From assembly GCF_028330965.1 (NCBI RefSeq), contig NZ_JAQMUB010000087.1, positions 1 through 64,000 on the forward strand: a stretch of DNA of 64,000 bases, in the 5' to 3' direction. Positions 1 through 9,128 of the stretch are shown in pieces. Below the pieces are notes generated by a model. It searched no databases. It was not told the origin of the DNA and was given only the letters and a program-made list of their open reading frames with translations. Origin of the DNA: Oscillatoria sp. CS-180 (GTDB lineage Bacteria; Cyanobacteriota; Cyanobacteriia; Phormidesmidales; Phormidesmidaceae). The first letter of the stretch is position 1, and each line of letters begins with the position of its first letter. The translations under genes were made by a program, and so were the position numbers.

Positions 1-834
1 AAAAACAAAATCCACGACGAGGTCTCAATGGAGGCGATCGCGCGTCGCACGCCGGGCTTTTCCGGAGCAGAGCTAGCTAACCTACTGAATGAAGCAGCTA
101 TTCTCACAGCACGGCGACGCAAAGAAGCGATTACCATGCAGGACGTGGAAGACGCGATCGACCGTTTGACCATTGGCTTAAGCCTAACGCCGCTGCTGGA
201 CAGCAATCGGAAGAAAATGACGGCCTATCACGAAGTGGGTCACGCCTTGCTGACTACACTACTGAAGCACGCCGATGCGCTCAATAAAGTCACTATCATT
301 CCGCGCTCCGGTGGCATCGAAGGCTTCACCCAGTCGCTACCCGATGAGGACGTTATTGATAGTGGGCTCTATACTCGCAACTGGCTGTTAGACCGCATCA
401 CAGTGGCGCTGGGGGGGTTGGCCGCTGAGGCCGAGGTCTTTGGCGATTTAGAGGTGAGCACAGGCGCAGGTGGCGACATCAAACAGGTGACGAATTTGGC
501 GCGGCAGATGGTCACGCTCTACGGCATGTCAGACCTGGGCCCTGTTGCTCTCGAAAGCATGGGCAATGAGGTGTTTTTAGGCCGCAACATGATGCCCCGC
601 TCGGAATACTCCGAAGAAATGGCCTCTAAGATTGATCGACAGGTGAGGGCGATCGCCAACTTCGGCTATAACCGCGCCCGCGAAATCCTGCGAGACAACC
701 GTGCTCTAATTGATTATCTGGTTGATCGCCTGCTGGAAGTTGAAACGATGGAAGGCGACGAATTCAGGCAGATTGTCAGACAATACACTGACATTCCTGA
801 AAAGCGGGCAACGCCCACCGAAGTGACGGCCTAG
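1..834 (+). CDS. ftsH: FtsH ATP-dependent zinc metalloprotease, C-terminal part (5' end outside window)
   Basis: The reading frame is open from base 1, so only the C-terminal half of the protein is present; the methionine at 28 is internal. The first residues ([17 protein letters not shown]) are the end of the AAA+ module, the lid helix region of FtsH. The peptidase domain follows, with the zinc site HEVGH encoded near 229-243 and the conserved STGAGGD segment around 457-480 that leads to the third metal ligand. FtsH proteases are membrane-anchored hexamers; in cyanobacteria they degrade damaged photosystem II subunits and other membrane proteins. The peptidase part looks complete and ends at a tandem TAG TAG. 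Which of the several cyanobacterial FtsH paralogues this is cannot be decided without the N-terminus. Confidence 0.95.
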   Translation, partial: KNKIHDEVSMEAIARRTPGFSGAELANLLNEAAILTARRRKEAITMQDVEDAIDRLTIGLSLTPLLDSNRKKMTAYHEVGHALLTTLLKHADALNKVTIIPRSGGIEGFTQSLPDEDVIDSGLYTRNWLLDRITVALGGLAAEAEVFGDLEVSTGAGGDIKQVTNLARQMVTLYGMSDLGPVALESMGNEVFLGRNMMPRSEYSEEMASKIDRQVRAIANFGYNRAREILRDNRALIDYLVDRLLEVETMEGDEFRQIVRQYTDIPEKRATPTEVTA

Positions 835-1109
835 TAGACTATGGCAGAAGTAGGCTCACCCTATAAAACGCTCGGAAAGCTTATCTGCCTCAATTTTGTA
901 GAGCTTTGCTCTTCTCGTAGAGTATTTTGAATTCCGCGTAGCGGTACTAGGCTATTGCCGAGAAGCTCTCGGTCAGGTCACCTCAGGACATGGCTTTGGC
1001 AACGAAGTTTGTTGAACTTCAGCAACAAATTAGGCTGGGAATTCACAGAACCCTTTAGTGTGGAGTGGTGGGGAGCTGGCCTAGGTTCGCTGAATAACTA
1101 TTCAAAATA

Positions 1110-1781
1110 ATGCCGCTAACTATCCTAGTAGTGGAAGACGATGAGGGAACGCGAATATCTTTGCAAGATTATCTCGAATTAGAGGGATACCTTGTTGTCG
1201 TCGCGGAGGACGGCTGGAAAGCTCTACAGGCTGTCAGTGAGTTTCAGCCGCAGCTCATCATCACAGACATCAGCATGCCTCGGATTGACGGCTATGCTTT
1301 TCTGAAAAGCCTGCGTCAACAGCCTGCTTGGCGGTTGCTGCCTGTTATCTTGCTGACCGCTCGAACGGCTACTCAGTCTAAGGTGCAAGGCTATCAGGTA
1401 GGCTGCGATGTCTACATTGAAAAGCCCTTTGAGCTAGATGAAATTGGTGCCGTGGTGAAAAACCTGCTGGCGCGATCGCAGCTCATCCAAACCGCCTGGA
1501 TGCAGTACCAAACCCTTCCCGAACCTGTTCCACCCGCCGATCAGACGCCAACTATCCCCAATGAGCCGCTGGAACCCGTCCTCAATTTTTCTTTCACCGA
1601 TCGCGAACGATCCGTGCTAGACCTGCTGACAGAAGGCATGTCAAACGCACAAATTGCCGCCACACTGTTCTTGAGTCCCCGCACCATCGAAAAGTACGTG
1701 ACTAGCCTGCTCCGTAAAACCGACACCAGCAACCGAGCAGAACTCGTCCGATTCGCCATGGATCATCATTTGGTGGATTGA
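1110..1781 (+). CDS. Two-component response regulator, receiver + LuxR-type HTH
   Basis: The 223-residue protein has an N-terminal receiver domain (about 1-120) with the acidic pair in VVEDDEG, a phosphoacceptor Asp in IITDISMPRIDGY (about residue 53), a Thr in LLTART and the conserved Lys in EKPF. A Pro-rich linker (about 130-155) leads to a C-terminal LuxR/NarL helix-turn-helix (about 158-220) with TDRERSVLDLLTEGMSNAQIA and the recognition-helix stretch LSPRTIEKYV. It should bind DNA as a phosphorylation-controlled dimer. No histidine kinase is adjacent, so partner and regulon are unknown. It is separated from ftsH by 275 bases and is probably transcribed on its own. Confidence 0.9.
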   Translation: MPLTILVVEDDEGTRISLQDYLELEGYLVVVAEDGWKALQAVSEFQPQLIITDISMPRIDGYAFLKSLRQQPAWRLLPVILLTARTATQSKVQGYQVGCDVYIEKPFELDEIGAVVKNLLARSQLIQTAWMQYQTLPEPVPPADQTPTIPNEPLEPVLNFSFTDRERSVLDLLTEGMSNAQIAATLFLSPRTIEKYVTSLLRKTDTSNRAELVRFAMDHHLVD

Positions 1782-2341
1782 AGCTTAATCTTGAGGTGAT
1801 TGGGTCACTCTGACCTGAAAGTCACTGCCTGAAATTCCCCAAATTGTTATCCGTTCCATGCAAATTGTTCTATTGAGGGTATGCCACAGGTCTCAAGCAC
1901 CGGTTGTGGAAGGAAAGGGGGAAATACTGCCCAAAGCTTGAAAAGACCCAACTGAACCCTCTTTCTGCGAGGTCCAGGACGGCGGATTCGTCCTGGTCGT
2001 AGGCCGAAGGACGCGCGAAGCTGGGGGGCTGAGAAAAAGAAATTTCCCCCAGTCGCCCGCTATAACGAAGCCGGTAGAGTCGTCGTATGACCCATTGTAA
2101 GCAGCAGCCAGAAGCCCTACCGTCGTCAACTTTGACTGACTTTATCAATGGATAGCAGACTGGGGGATTTTAGGGGCTATATCGAACTGGCTATCGGGTT
2201 AATTGTCTCTGAACTTAGCCATACCGAACAGCGAATTACGCTGCTCTGAACAGGACCAAAATTTAATGAACCGTTCCTGAGATAATGGTCAGTAGCCACA
2301 ATGGCGTCATAGCGCGATCGCCCCACTCCGAATATTTCTCA
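1782..2341. other. 560-base intergenic region upstream of rubisco activase
   Basis: No convincing gene is present. Short open frames on the minus strand (for example 1870-2148) have no family resemblance, no ribosome site and no codon pattern like the neighbours. The interval must contain the rca promoter and the end of the response-regulator transcript, but no clear -10/-35 pair or T-tailed hairpin was recognised. Confidence 0.5.
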
Positions 2342-3646
2342 ATGGCCTACTACATCTCCCCTCGTTTCCTCGACAAGCTTGCCGTTCACATCACCAAAAA
2401 TTACTTGAACTTAGACGGCGTGCGCGTGCCGCTCATTCTAGGCATCCACGGACGCAAAGGAGAAGGCAAGACCTTTCATTGTGAACTGGTGTATGAGCGC
2501 ATGGGCATTGAGGTTGTGAATATCTCGGGGGGCGAACTGGAGAGTCCTGATGCAGGAGATCCGGCCCGACTGATCCGCTTGCGCTATCGAGAAGCCGCTG
2601 AACTCGTGCGCGTGCGCGGCGTTATGGCTGTTCTAATGATCAACGATTTGGACGCTGGGGCTGGGCGATTTGACGCCATGACCCAATACACCGTCAACAC
2701 TCAGCTCGTCAACAACACGCTGATGAACATTGCGGACAACCCCACTAATGTTCAACTCCCAGGCAGCTACGACGACAAGCCCATCCAGCGAGTACCCATC
2801 ATTGTCACCGGGAATGATTTTGCCACCCTCTACGAACCCCTCGTCAGAGATGGCCGCATGGAGAAGTTTTATTGGCAGCCAGACCGCAGCGATCGCATCG
2901 GCATTGTCGGCGGCATTTTTGCACCCGATAACCTCGGTCAGGGGGCTATCGAGCAGCTCGTCGATACCTTCCCCCAGCAGGCGATCGACTTCTATGGGGC
3001 ACTGCGTGCCCGCATCTACGACGAACAGGTTCGCGACTTTATCCACTCCGTCGGCATCAGCAGCGTCTCCAGCAAAGTGGTCAATTCCGATAAACCACTT
3101 CAGTTTGCCAAACCTACCTTTACCCTGTCTCATCTCCTCGACGTGGGACAGCAAATGGTCAGCGAACAGCGTTATCTGCAAGAGATGCGGCTAGCCGATC
3201 AGTACAATCGTGCCCTGCGGGAGCGATCGCTGCCTACCCACAGCCAACCTGCTAGCCCGCCGACCCAACCGTTCTATCGTGCCTACGACGCCCCGACCAG
3301 CAACGGCAATTCCCAGTCCTCTCAATCCTCCGAATCCCAACCCGTCAGCTTCCGAGTTAATCCGCAATCCAGCAGCAAACTCTCCACCGAAACCGTCAAC
3401 CACGTACAGTCCTTGCTAAATCAGGGCTACCGTGTTGGCTTGGAACACGTCGATCAGCGCCGCTTCCGCACCAATGCCTGGAAAAGTTGCTCAACCGTTC
3501 ACGCCCAGGACTCCAACGAGGCGATCGCAACCCTAGAACAGTGCCTAGTCCACTACCCCGACGAATATGTGCGCTTAATCGGCATCGACCCCAAAAACAA
3601 ACAGCGCGTTTTAGAACACATCATTCAAAGACCCCATCAAACATGA
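2342..3646 (+). CDS. rca: Cyanobacterial rubisco activase with C-terminal rubisco small-subunit-like (SSUL) domain
   Basis: AAA+ ATPase of 434 residues. The start at 2342 (MAYYISPRFLDKLAVHITKN) matches the usual beginning of cyanobacterial Rca; an upstream in-frame start at 2285 would add 19 residues of unrelated character. Walker A is GRKGEGKT (about 37-44) and Walker B VLMINDLD (about 97-104). After the AAA+ core (to about 290) comes a Pro/Ser/Gln-rich linker (about 300-350), then a domain containing NQGYRVGLEHVDQRRFRT that resembles RbcS. In related proteins the SSUL domain docks on rubisco and helps bring activase into carboxysomal condensates, while the AAA+ motor removes inhibitory sugar phosphates. 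No rbcL or rbcS is adjacent. Family assignment is firm; in vivo role is inferred from the family. Confidence 0.93.
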   Translation: MAYYISPRFLDKLAVHITKNYLNLDGVRVPLILGIHGRKGEGKTFHCELVYERMGIEVVNISGGELESPDAGDPARLIRLRYREAAELVRVRGVMAVLMINDLDAGAGRFDAMTQYTVNTQLVNNTLMNIADNPTNVQLPGSYDDKPIQRVPIIVTGNDFATLYEPLVRDGRMEKFYWQPDRSDRIGIVGGIFAPDNLGQGAIEQLVDTFPQQAIDFYGALRARIYDEQVRDFIHSVGISSVSSKVVNSDKPLQFAKPTFTLSHLLDVGQQMVSEQRYLQEMRLADQYNRALRERSLPTHSQPASPPTQPFYRAYDAPTSNGNSQSSQSSESQPVSFRVNPQSSSKLSTETVNHVQSLLNQGYRVGLEHVDQRRFRTNAWKSCSTVHAQDSNEAIATLEQCLVHYPDEYVRLIGIDPKNKQRVLEHIIQRPHQT

Positions 3647-3763
3647 GGGAGGACGTGACTCTGTTGTTCCTCTTTCTACCCTCTACCCTCATCCTGCTTG
3701 CCCAAGACTCAGCGCAGCCTTTTAGAATAGACAAACGTGATTGTTAAGGGTCAGCGAACGACT

Positions 3764-5107
3764 ATGCCAACGCTTCAAGAAATTGCGGGTTACGCCGCAG
3801 ACAGTGCAAAGAAACAAGGCATTCAAAAATACGACGTGTATGGGTCCTCGGTGGACGAAACGAGTGTTCAGGTCGATAGGGGAGAACCCAAACAGGTCAA
3901 GGCATCGCAGCGATCAAGCGTCATTGTGCGGGTGTGGAACGAGCAGGGTTTAGTCGGCGTGACAACCACCACGGATGTTGACCCCAATGGAATTGACCTA
4001 GCGCTACAGACTGCCGCCGATGCCAGCACTTTTGGCGCTAAAGATCACGTTCCCGACTTTAGTCCCGAGGCCACCGCGCCCGTGGCTGCATTGGAGTATG
4101 AGAAGGCTGCCCCTGCCGACGTTCAAAAGCTAATCCAGACCCTCGTGGATGCTGAGCGAGAGTTGTTGGAAGCTCATCCCGCGATCGCTTCAGTGCCCTA
4201 CAACGGCATTGCCCAGCGCGATGTGGACCGCTTCTACCTCAACAGCGAGGGGGCGCTCCGGCAAGAGGGACGCAGCTACGCATCGGTCTATCTCTACAGC
4301 AAAACAGAACAAGACAATCGCAAGCCGCGATCGGCTGGAGCCATGCAGTTTGATCGCGGTCTCAACAGTTTGGACGTTCAAGCCTGCATTGATGAGGCCA
4401 GCGAAAAAACGATCAGCCACCTGGATTATCACAAGATTGATTCGGGTAAATACACCGTCGTTTTCTCGGCAGAAGCCTTTTTAAGTCTGTTTGATGCCTT
4501 CTCCAACCTGTTCAATGCCCAGAGCATTTTGGACAATCGCAGCCTGTCTACGGCAGAGTCCCTAGGAGAGCAGGTCGCTGTTCCTCTACTCACCGTCTAC
4601 GACGATGCTCTCCACGCCGAGAACATCAGCGCTGAGACCTTTGATGGCGAAGGCACCCCCACCCGACGACTGCCCATCATCACAGACGGCGTTTTACGCA
4701 ATTTCATTCACAGCGCAGGCACCGCTAAACGCATGGGAGCCGAGCCGACCGGACATGCCAGCATTGGTGCCAAGGTCAGCGTCGATGCCAACTTCTATCA
4801 CATTATGGCCGGACAGCCTTCGAGTGAGACGCTGAGTCTGGATACCGCTGAAAACGTTGTCTTTATTGATGACGTACAGGCACTTCACGCGGGCGTCAAT
4901 GCTTTGCAAGGCTCTTTCTCACTGCCTTTTGACGGCTGGTTGGTCAACAAAGGCGAGAAAACCAGCATCGAATCAGCCACCGTTGCAGGCGACTTCCGCG
5001 ATTTGCTGAAATCCATCATTCACGTCGAAGCCGAAGCCGAAGTCACTCCCGGCGGTGTCTGTCCCCGCATTTGGGTTGAATCGCTCTCCATTACCGGAGA
5101 AGGCTAA
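3764..5107 (+). CDS. pmbA: TldE/PmbA-family metalloprotease homologue
   Basis: The 447-residue product has the PmbA/TldE layout: an N-terminal alpha/beta region with VDRGEPKQVKASQRSS and a C-terminal half with FDGEGTPTRRLPIITDGVLRNFIHSAGTAKR and the final GGVCPRIWVESL. TldD and TldE form a heterodimeric protease that cleaves unfolded peptides and matures some modified peptides. The E subunit lacks the HExxxH zinc motif of TldD, and none is visible here, so the protein is assigned to the TldE/PmbA side. The start at 3764 (MPTLQEIAGYAADSAKKQG) is preferred; GTG at 3737 would add nine residues. A tldD partner is not in the window, which is common when the genes are unlinked. Confidence 0.9.
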   Translation: MPTLQEIAGYAADSAKKQGIQKYDVYGSSVDETSVQVDRGEPKQVKASQRSSVIVRVWNEQGLVGVTTTTDVDPNGIDLALQTAADASTFGAKDHVPDFSPEATAPVAALEYEKAAPADVQKLIQTLVDAERELLEAHPAIASVPYNGIAQRDVDRFYLNSEGALRQEGRSYASVYLYSKTEQDNRKPRSAGAMQFDRGLNSLDVQACIDEASEKTISHLDYHKIDSGKYTVVFSAEAFLSLFDAFSNLFNAQSILDNRSLSTAESLGEQVAVPLLTVYDDALHAENISAETFDGEGTPTRRLPIITDGVLRNFIHSAGTAKRMGAEPTGHASIGAKVSVDANFYHIMAGQPSSETLSLDTAENVVFIDDVQALHAGVNALQGSFSLPFDGWLVNKGEKTSIESATVAGDFRDLLKSIIHVEAEAEVTPGGVCPRIWVESLSITGEG

Positions 5108-5123
5108 ACCTGAGACGTCTGCG

Positions 5124-5819
5124 TCATTCTTTTAGGGCTAAATCAACAGCGGCAGCGGCGTGGAGTGCTGTGGTGTCGAGCAGGGGAATCGACAAATCAG
5201 CTTGCTGAATCAGCAGGGTGATCTCGGTGCAGCCGGCAATAATGCCTTCTGCGCCTGCCGCTTTCAGCCGGTTGATGATGGTCAAGTATTCCTGGCGGGA
5301 GGCGGGGCTGATTTTACCTAGACAAAGTTCGTCGTAGATGATGCGGTGAATCGTAGCGCGATCGCCCGCTTCTGGCACCAGCACGCTCAGTCCATGCTGC
5401 TCCATCAGTCGATCTTTGTAAAACGCCTGCTCCATCGTGAACTGAGTTCCTAACAGGCCAACGGTCTGTAATCCTTGAGCTTTAATGGCCGCAGCGGTAG
5501 CGTCGGCAATGTGCAAAATGGGCATATCGATGGCGGCGGCAATCTCAGGCACGACCTTGTGCATCGTGTTGGTGCAGATGACCAGAAAGTCACCTCCCGC
5601 CGCCTGTAGCGATCGCGCCGCTGTGGCCAACGCCTTTCCGGCGGCAGCCCAATCCCCTTGGTGTTGCAGTACCTCAATCTCGTGAAAATCGACGCTGTGG
5701 AGCACAATCTTGGCAGAATGCAGTCCACCCAGCCGCGTTTTCACCCCTTCGTTAATCTGCTGGTAGTACAGCACCGTACTTTCCCAGCTCATTCCGCCTA
5801 ACAGCGCGATCGTCCTCAT
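5124..5819 (-). CDS. Aspartate/glutamate racemase family protein
   Basis: The 231-residue protein belongs to the cofactor-independent Asp/Glu racemase superfamily. The N-terminus is IALLGGMSWESTVLYYQQIN, and the two catalytic cysteines lie in CTNTMHK (about residue 83) and GCTEITLL (about residue 196), one in each half of the pseudo-symmetric fold. The GMSWEST motif is typical of the aspartate-racemase (YgeA-like) branch rather than of MurI. It would interconvert L- and D-amino acids; the substrate cannot be read from sequence. It converges on the tldE-like gene with 16 bases between the stops. Confidence 0.88.
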   Translation of the reverse strand: MRTIALLGGMSWESTVLYYQQINEGVKTRLGGLHSAKIVLHSVDFHEIEVLQHQGDWAAAGKALATAARSLQAAGGDFLVICTNTMHKVVPEIAAAIDMPILHIADATAAAIKAQGLQTVGLLGTQFTMEQAFYKDRLMEQHGLSVLVPEAGDRATIHRIIYDELCLGKISPASRQEYLTIINRLKAAGAEGIIAGCTEITLLIQQADLSIPLLDTTALHAAAAVDLALKE

Positions 5820-5837
5820 ATCTCGATCTCCATTCTC

Positions 5838-6158
5838 CTACCGACGCAAAATCTGACAAACGAGAGCGCCAACTCCGTCCGCCTCAAATTCTACCGTCAC
5901 GTCTTTGAATGGACCGGCCATGGGAGTTTGGGTGCGATCGCGGCAGTCATATCGGGTCAGCGGTTGTCGCTTGCCATCTATTGTTGCGTCCACTCGATAG
6001 CGCCAGTGATACTTAGCGCTGCGCTTGACCCTTTCCAGGCAGATGTCCTGTCCGGCAGATTGACGACAGGTCGCTGCTTGAGCCACGTCTGCAAAGGACA
6101 GCAGGCAACTACACCCCACCGCTAAAGCTATGCCAAAACCCAATACTCGCGTCATCAT
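5838..6158 (-). CDS. Small secreted protein of unknown function
   Basis: About 106 residues. The N-terminus is a clear signal peptide: a hydrophobic core (FGIALAVGCSCLLSF) followed by a likely signal-peptidase site at AQA-A. The mature part (about 80 residues) contains four or five cysteines, so disulfides are plausible, and is basic with a YHWRYRVDATIDGKRQPL stretch. The double ATG at 6158/6155 is preferred to a TTG at 6188, which would put ten charged residues ahead of the signal. It lies 18 bases upstream of the racemase gene on the same strand. No family was recognised. Confidence 0.65.
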   Translation of the reverse strand: MMTRVLGFGIALAVGCSCLLSFADVAQAATCRQSAGQDICLERVKRSAKYHWRYRVDATIDGKRQPLTRYDCRDRTQTPMAGPFKDVTVEFEADGVGALVCQILRR

Positions 6159-6190
6159 CACGGGAACCGGTTTCTCTTTTCTACTCAACT

Positions 6191-6225
6191 ACTCCCCACT
6201 CCCTATTCCCCACTCTTCACTCCCT
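6191..6225. repeat. Heptanucleotide tandem repeat (STRR-like), five units
   Basis: Five degenerate 7-base units in register: ACTCCCC, ACTCCCT, ATTCCCC, ACTCTTC, ACTCCCT. Short heptad arrays like this are a known feature of many cyanobacterial intergenic regions. Related arrays occur at 32381-32415 and 43884-43918. Confidence 0.75.
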
Positions 6226-6288
6226 TCAGACTTGACCCAAACAATATGAGCAAAGCGATATTTGAGCGATCGCAACTCCAAAATGTGA

Positions 6289-7815
6289 TTAGTTTGCACT
6301 ACCGCCCAATAGAAACAACCCCAGCATCGTGATACTGTTCCAGGCGCTATGGAGCAGCATGGGAGCGAGTAAATTCCGAGATCGCGTATACACGACACCT
6401 AAAATCATGCCCAACACCATCAAGGGCAAAACCTCTGACAGACTGAGGTGGGCGATCGCAAATACGAAACTGCTCAGCACAATGGCATTGCCGACCGACA
6501 TGTATCGGGTCAAAGAGGGAAGCAAAAACCCTCTAAACAGAAATTCTTCGAACAGAGGCGCAGCGACAGAAGCAGTGATGAAGAAGATCGTGAGGGCCGC
6601 TGGATCTTGGGCCTCAAGGACCGTTTGCAATAGGGGATTGCTGCCGCCTTGCCCCTGCCAAATCTGCTGATTCAGAACCGAGACCGTCAGCATTAAAGGG
6701 AGCGCCACAATGTAGCCGCCAATTCCCCATAGAAACCAGTTACTTCGAAAATTGAACCGGAACCAGCCTTTGGGGAGAGGGCGATAGGACCGGAGGGCAA
6801 AAAAGAGAACCGCGATCGCCCCGACTGACATGGTTAAGTAATAGGCCAAAGCAAATAGAGCCTGACCGCGAATACCCTGGGTAGCTAACGGTCCTCTAAG
6901 GGGACTGATCAGCAAGGGGACAACCAGTTGCCCCATAAACAAAAATCCGCCGACCACCACCAGCCAGATCGTTTCAGCCGACCACGGCGTTTCCCAACGC
7001 TGATCGCGATTTCGGGCAAGCAGGGAATCAGCACCTTTCACCAATCGCTGCAAGCCAATGAAGATGAGTAAGCCGATTCCTAAAAGAGAGCCAATCGCGG
7101 GCAGAACACCGACAGTTGCCAAGGTGATCAGCAGGCCCTCCGCGTTCTCCGTCTCTGCGGCCTGAATCTGCGCCAGCTTTTCGGAGGCTTGGGTGCGATC
7201 GTACAGTTCTTCCAACGCCCGATTGCGAAACCAGCCCTGTAAGGTTTGGTCGAGCAGCACCTCGCTATCGGCAGGTACAGCATCACCCTGCCAAAGCTGA
7301 GTCAGTGTATCAGCAGTGAGCCAAAGCTGACTGCCTCTCGCCTGTCGCTCTTTCACCGCCTGCCAATGGGTCAGGGCCTCTGAGACGTTCCCCTGTTCCG
7401 CTTCGAGAATTCCCAATCGCAAGTCCAGCAAGTCCAGGAGTTCGGCCTGTCCCTCCAAAGCCGTCTGTAAGCGAGGGGAAGACTGTTCGGGGGCGATTGC
7501 TGTAGTCTCTTCCAGGGTTGCCAGCGCCGTTTTACGGACCGACTCATAGGTCTTTTGAGCTTCCCGCAAGGGTTCTTCCCCAAGCAGATTGCGGCGGAGT
7601 AGTGTGACCTGCTCTTCGGAGAAGCCGTCCCCCTCCCACGCAGTGGCCTGCAACAGCAAATCGGTTTGATACAGTTCCAATCGGCTAGCGACCTGGGGTT
7701 CATTCCAACTAGCAACGAGCGCACCGCCCATGAGGACGCTGACAATCACCGTCATGAGGATCAGCAAGATGCGACGAATTGTCGTAGGAAACTGAGGTGA
7801 AATTTCGGTATCCAT
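6289..7815 (-). CDS. CPBP-family (CAAX prenyl protease/Abi-type) intramembrane metalloprotease with long N-terminal soluble region
   Basis: The 508-residue protein has one N-terminal membrane anchor (about 15-35), a soluble, largely helical region rich in Gln, Glu and Leu (about 40-220), then about eight membrane segments. The CPBP signature is complete: EEFLFRGFLLPSL (motif 1, EE and R), FAIAHLS (motif 2, His) and HSAWNSITMLGLF (motif 3, His/Asn). Members are intramembrane glutamate-type proteases; in bacteria some mature peptides or confer self-immunity. The helical N-terminal domain resembles a substrate or partner platform. It follows lpxB by 80 bases on the same strand and may be read through from the lipid A operon. 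Confidence 0.88.
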   Translation of the reverse strand: MDTEISPQFPTTIRRILLILMTVIVSVLMGGALVASWNEPQVASRLELYQTDLLLQATAWEGDGFSEEQVTLLRRNLLGEEPLREAQKTYESVRKTALATLEETTAIAPEQSSPRLQTALEGQAELLDLLDLRLGILEAEQGNVSEALTHWQAVKERQARGSQLWLTADTLTQLWQGDAVPADSEVLLDQTLQGWFRNRALEELYDRTQASEKLAQIQAAETENAEGLLITLATVGVLPAIGSLLGIGLLIFIGLQRLVKGADSLLARNRDQRWETPWSAETIWLVVVGGFLFMGQLVVPLLISPLRGPLATQGIRGQALFALAYYLTMSVGAIAVLFFALRSYRPLPKGWFRFNFRSNWFLWGIGGYIVALPLMLTVSVLNQQIWQGQGGSNPLLQTVLEAQDPAALTIFFITASVAAPLFEEFLFRGFLLPSLTRYMSVGNAIVLSSFVFAIAHLSLSEVLPLMVLGMILGVVYTRSRNLLAPMLLHSAWNSITMLGLFLLGGSAN

Positions 7816-7895
7816 ATCGGAAATATTGAGTCAGCAAGGCACTGCTTTTCAGCGTACCTGCTATTTTGCCTTAGCGACAGGGTTCCGGCAGGTTG

Positions 7896-9128
7896 TCAGC
7901 GGGAACAGGCTGCCGGCAACAGTTGTCGATGCTGAAGTGCGAAGTCCAGCAGGTGAGCTGCCACGCGATCGCACACCCCCGGCTGCCCCATACGCTCTCG
8001 CAGTTTGCCATAGCCTACCAGCATGGCCTGACGAGCGTCGGTGTCCTCCAATAGCCTCAGACTGGCAGCGGTAATGCTTTCGACGGTCGCTTCCCACTGA
8101 ATGAACTCCGGCACAATCTGTTCATTGAGAAATAGATTAACCGGGGAAACAAAATCGACTTTGAAGTTGAGCAAATAGTAGGCAACACGGGCGGTAATAG
8201 GATTGAGGCGATAAATGACAATCTGCGGCACGTTCATCAAAGCGACTTCTAGATTAACGGTGCCAGATTTGTTGAGCACCAGATCAGCCGCCGCGATCGC
8301 CTGCAAGCTATCGTTGTCGATCAGGCGAGCGTTGATCGATGAACGAGCGATCGCGGCCTCAATTCTAGAGCGGAGCTGATTCATCGAAAGGGGAATCAGG
8401 AATTCGACTTGCGGCTGCGATCGTTGAATCTGTTCAGCTACCGATAGCATCAGCGGCAGAATATAGTTCACTTCCTGATAACGAGACGCTGGCAGCAGCG
8501 TCACGACTTGAGCATCGGGTGCTATTCCCAGCTTTTGCCGGGCGACAGCTCGTTCTGGAGGCGACTCCAACTTGTCTACCAAGGGATGGCCAAAATAGCT
8601 TACGTCAGCACCATATCGACGATAGTATTCGGCTTCTTGTGGAAAAACCGCTACCATTCGGTCCGAAATGTCGACTAACGCCTGAGTGTCCTTCTGATTA
8701 AAAGCCCATACCCACTGTTGAGGAGCAATGTAGTAAGCCGTGGGTACACTCGGAAAGTGTTTTTGTAGAAACTTTCCCAAGGATAAATTGGACACCATGT
8801 AATCAATGAAGACCAGCAAATCCGGTTGCGTCTCTCGCAAAAACTGATGTGTCCGCCGCTGCATGAGAAAACTAGGAATGGCATGGGGGAGCGCCTCCAG
8901 CAGGCCAACAGAACCGATTGGCGTGGTGTCTCCAATCAGCTTAGCTCCCGCTGTTGCCATACGATTTCCGCCCAACGCAGACACTTCCAGGGATACACCC
9001 AAAGCGTTTGCTTGGCGATGCAAGGCCTGAACCAAGTAGCTGCCCTGTAGATCACCGGAAACTTCTCCAGTACTCACCAAAATGTGGAGAGGAGGGCACT
9101 GGACTGAGCGATCGCGCGAATTCTCCAT
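7896..9128 (-). CDS. lpxB: Lipid-A-disaccharide synthase
   Basis: The 410-residue GT19 glycosyltransferase opens with HILVSTGEVSGDLQGSYLVQAL, the family's N-terminal signature (usually GExSGD). PQQWVWAF and the region VLNKSGTVNLEVALMNVPQIV are also typical. LpxB joins UDP-2,3-diacylglucosamine to lipid X to make the disaccharide core of lipid A at the inner face of the cytoplasmic membrane. Its ATG overlaps the lpxA stop as TAATG, suggesting translational coupling. It is the last gene of the bamA-lpxC-fabZ-lpxA-lpxB run. Confidence 0.95.
   Translation of the reverse strand: MENSRDRSVQCPPLHILVSTGEVSGDLQGSYLVQALHRQANALGVSLEVSALGGNRMATAGAKLIGDTTPIGSVGLLEALPHAIPSFLMQRRTHQFLRETQPDLLVFIDYMVSNLSLGKFLQKHFPSVPTAYYIAPQQWVWAFNQKDTQALVDISDRMVAVFPQEAEYYRRYGADVSYFGHPLVDKLESPPERAVARQKLGIAPDAQVVTLLPASRYQEVNYILPLMLSVAEQIQRSQPQVEFLIPLSMNQLRSRIEAAIARSSINARLIDNDSLQAIAAADLVLNKSGTVNLEVALMNVPQIVIYRLNPITARVAYYLLNFKVDFVSPVNLFLNEQIVPEFIQWEATVESITAASLRLLEDTDARQAMLVGYGKLRERMGQPGVCDRVAAHLLDFALQHRQLLPAACSR

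Noticed and set aside
1870-2148. 92-codon minus-strand frame in the gap before rca
   Set aside because: No homology, no ribosome site and irregular composition; treated as non-coding.
2285-2341. Upstream start for rubisco activase
   Set aside because: The added 19 residues are unlike the family, whose conserved start is MxYYIxPRFLDKLAVH at 2342.
2633-3181. 182-codon open frame antisense to rubisco activase
   Set aside because: It is a shadow of the rca frame: no ribosome site, no family, and the sense frame has strong motifs.
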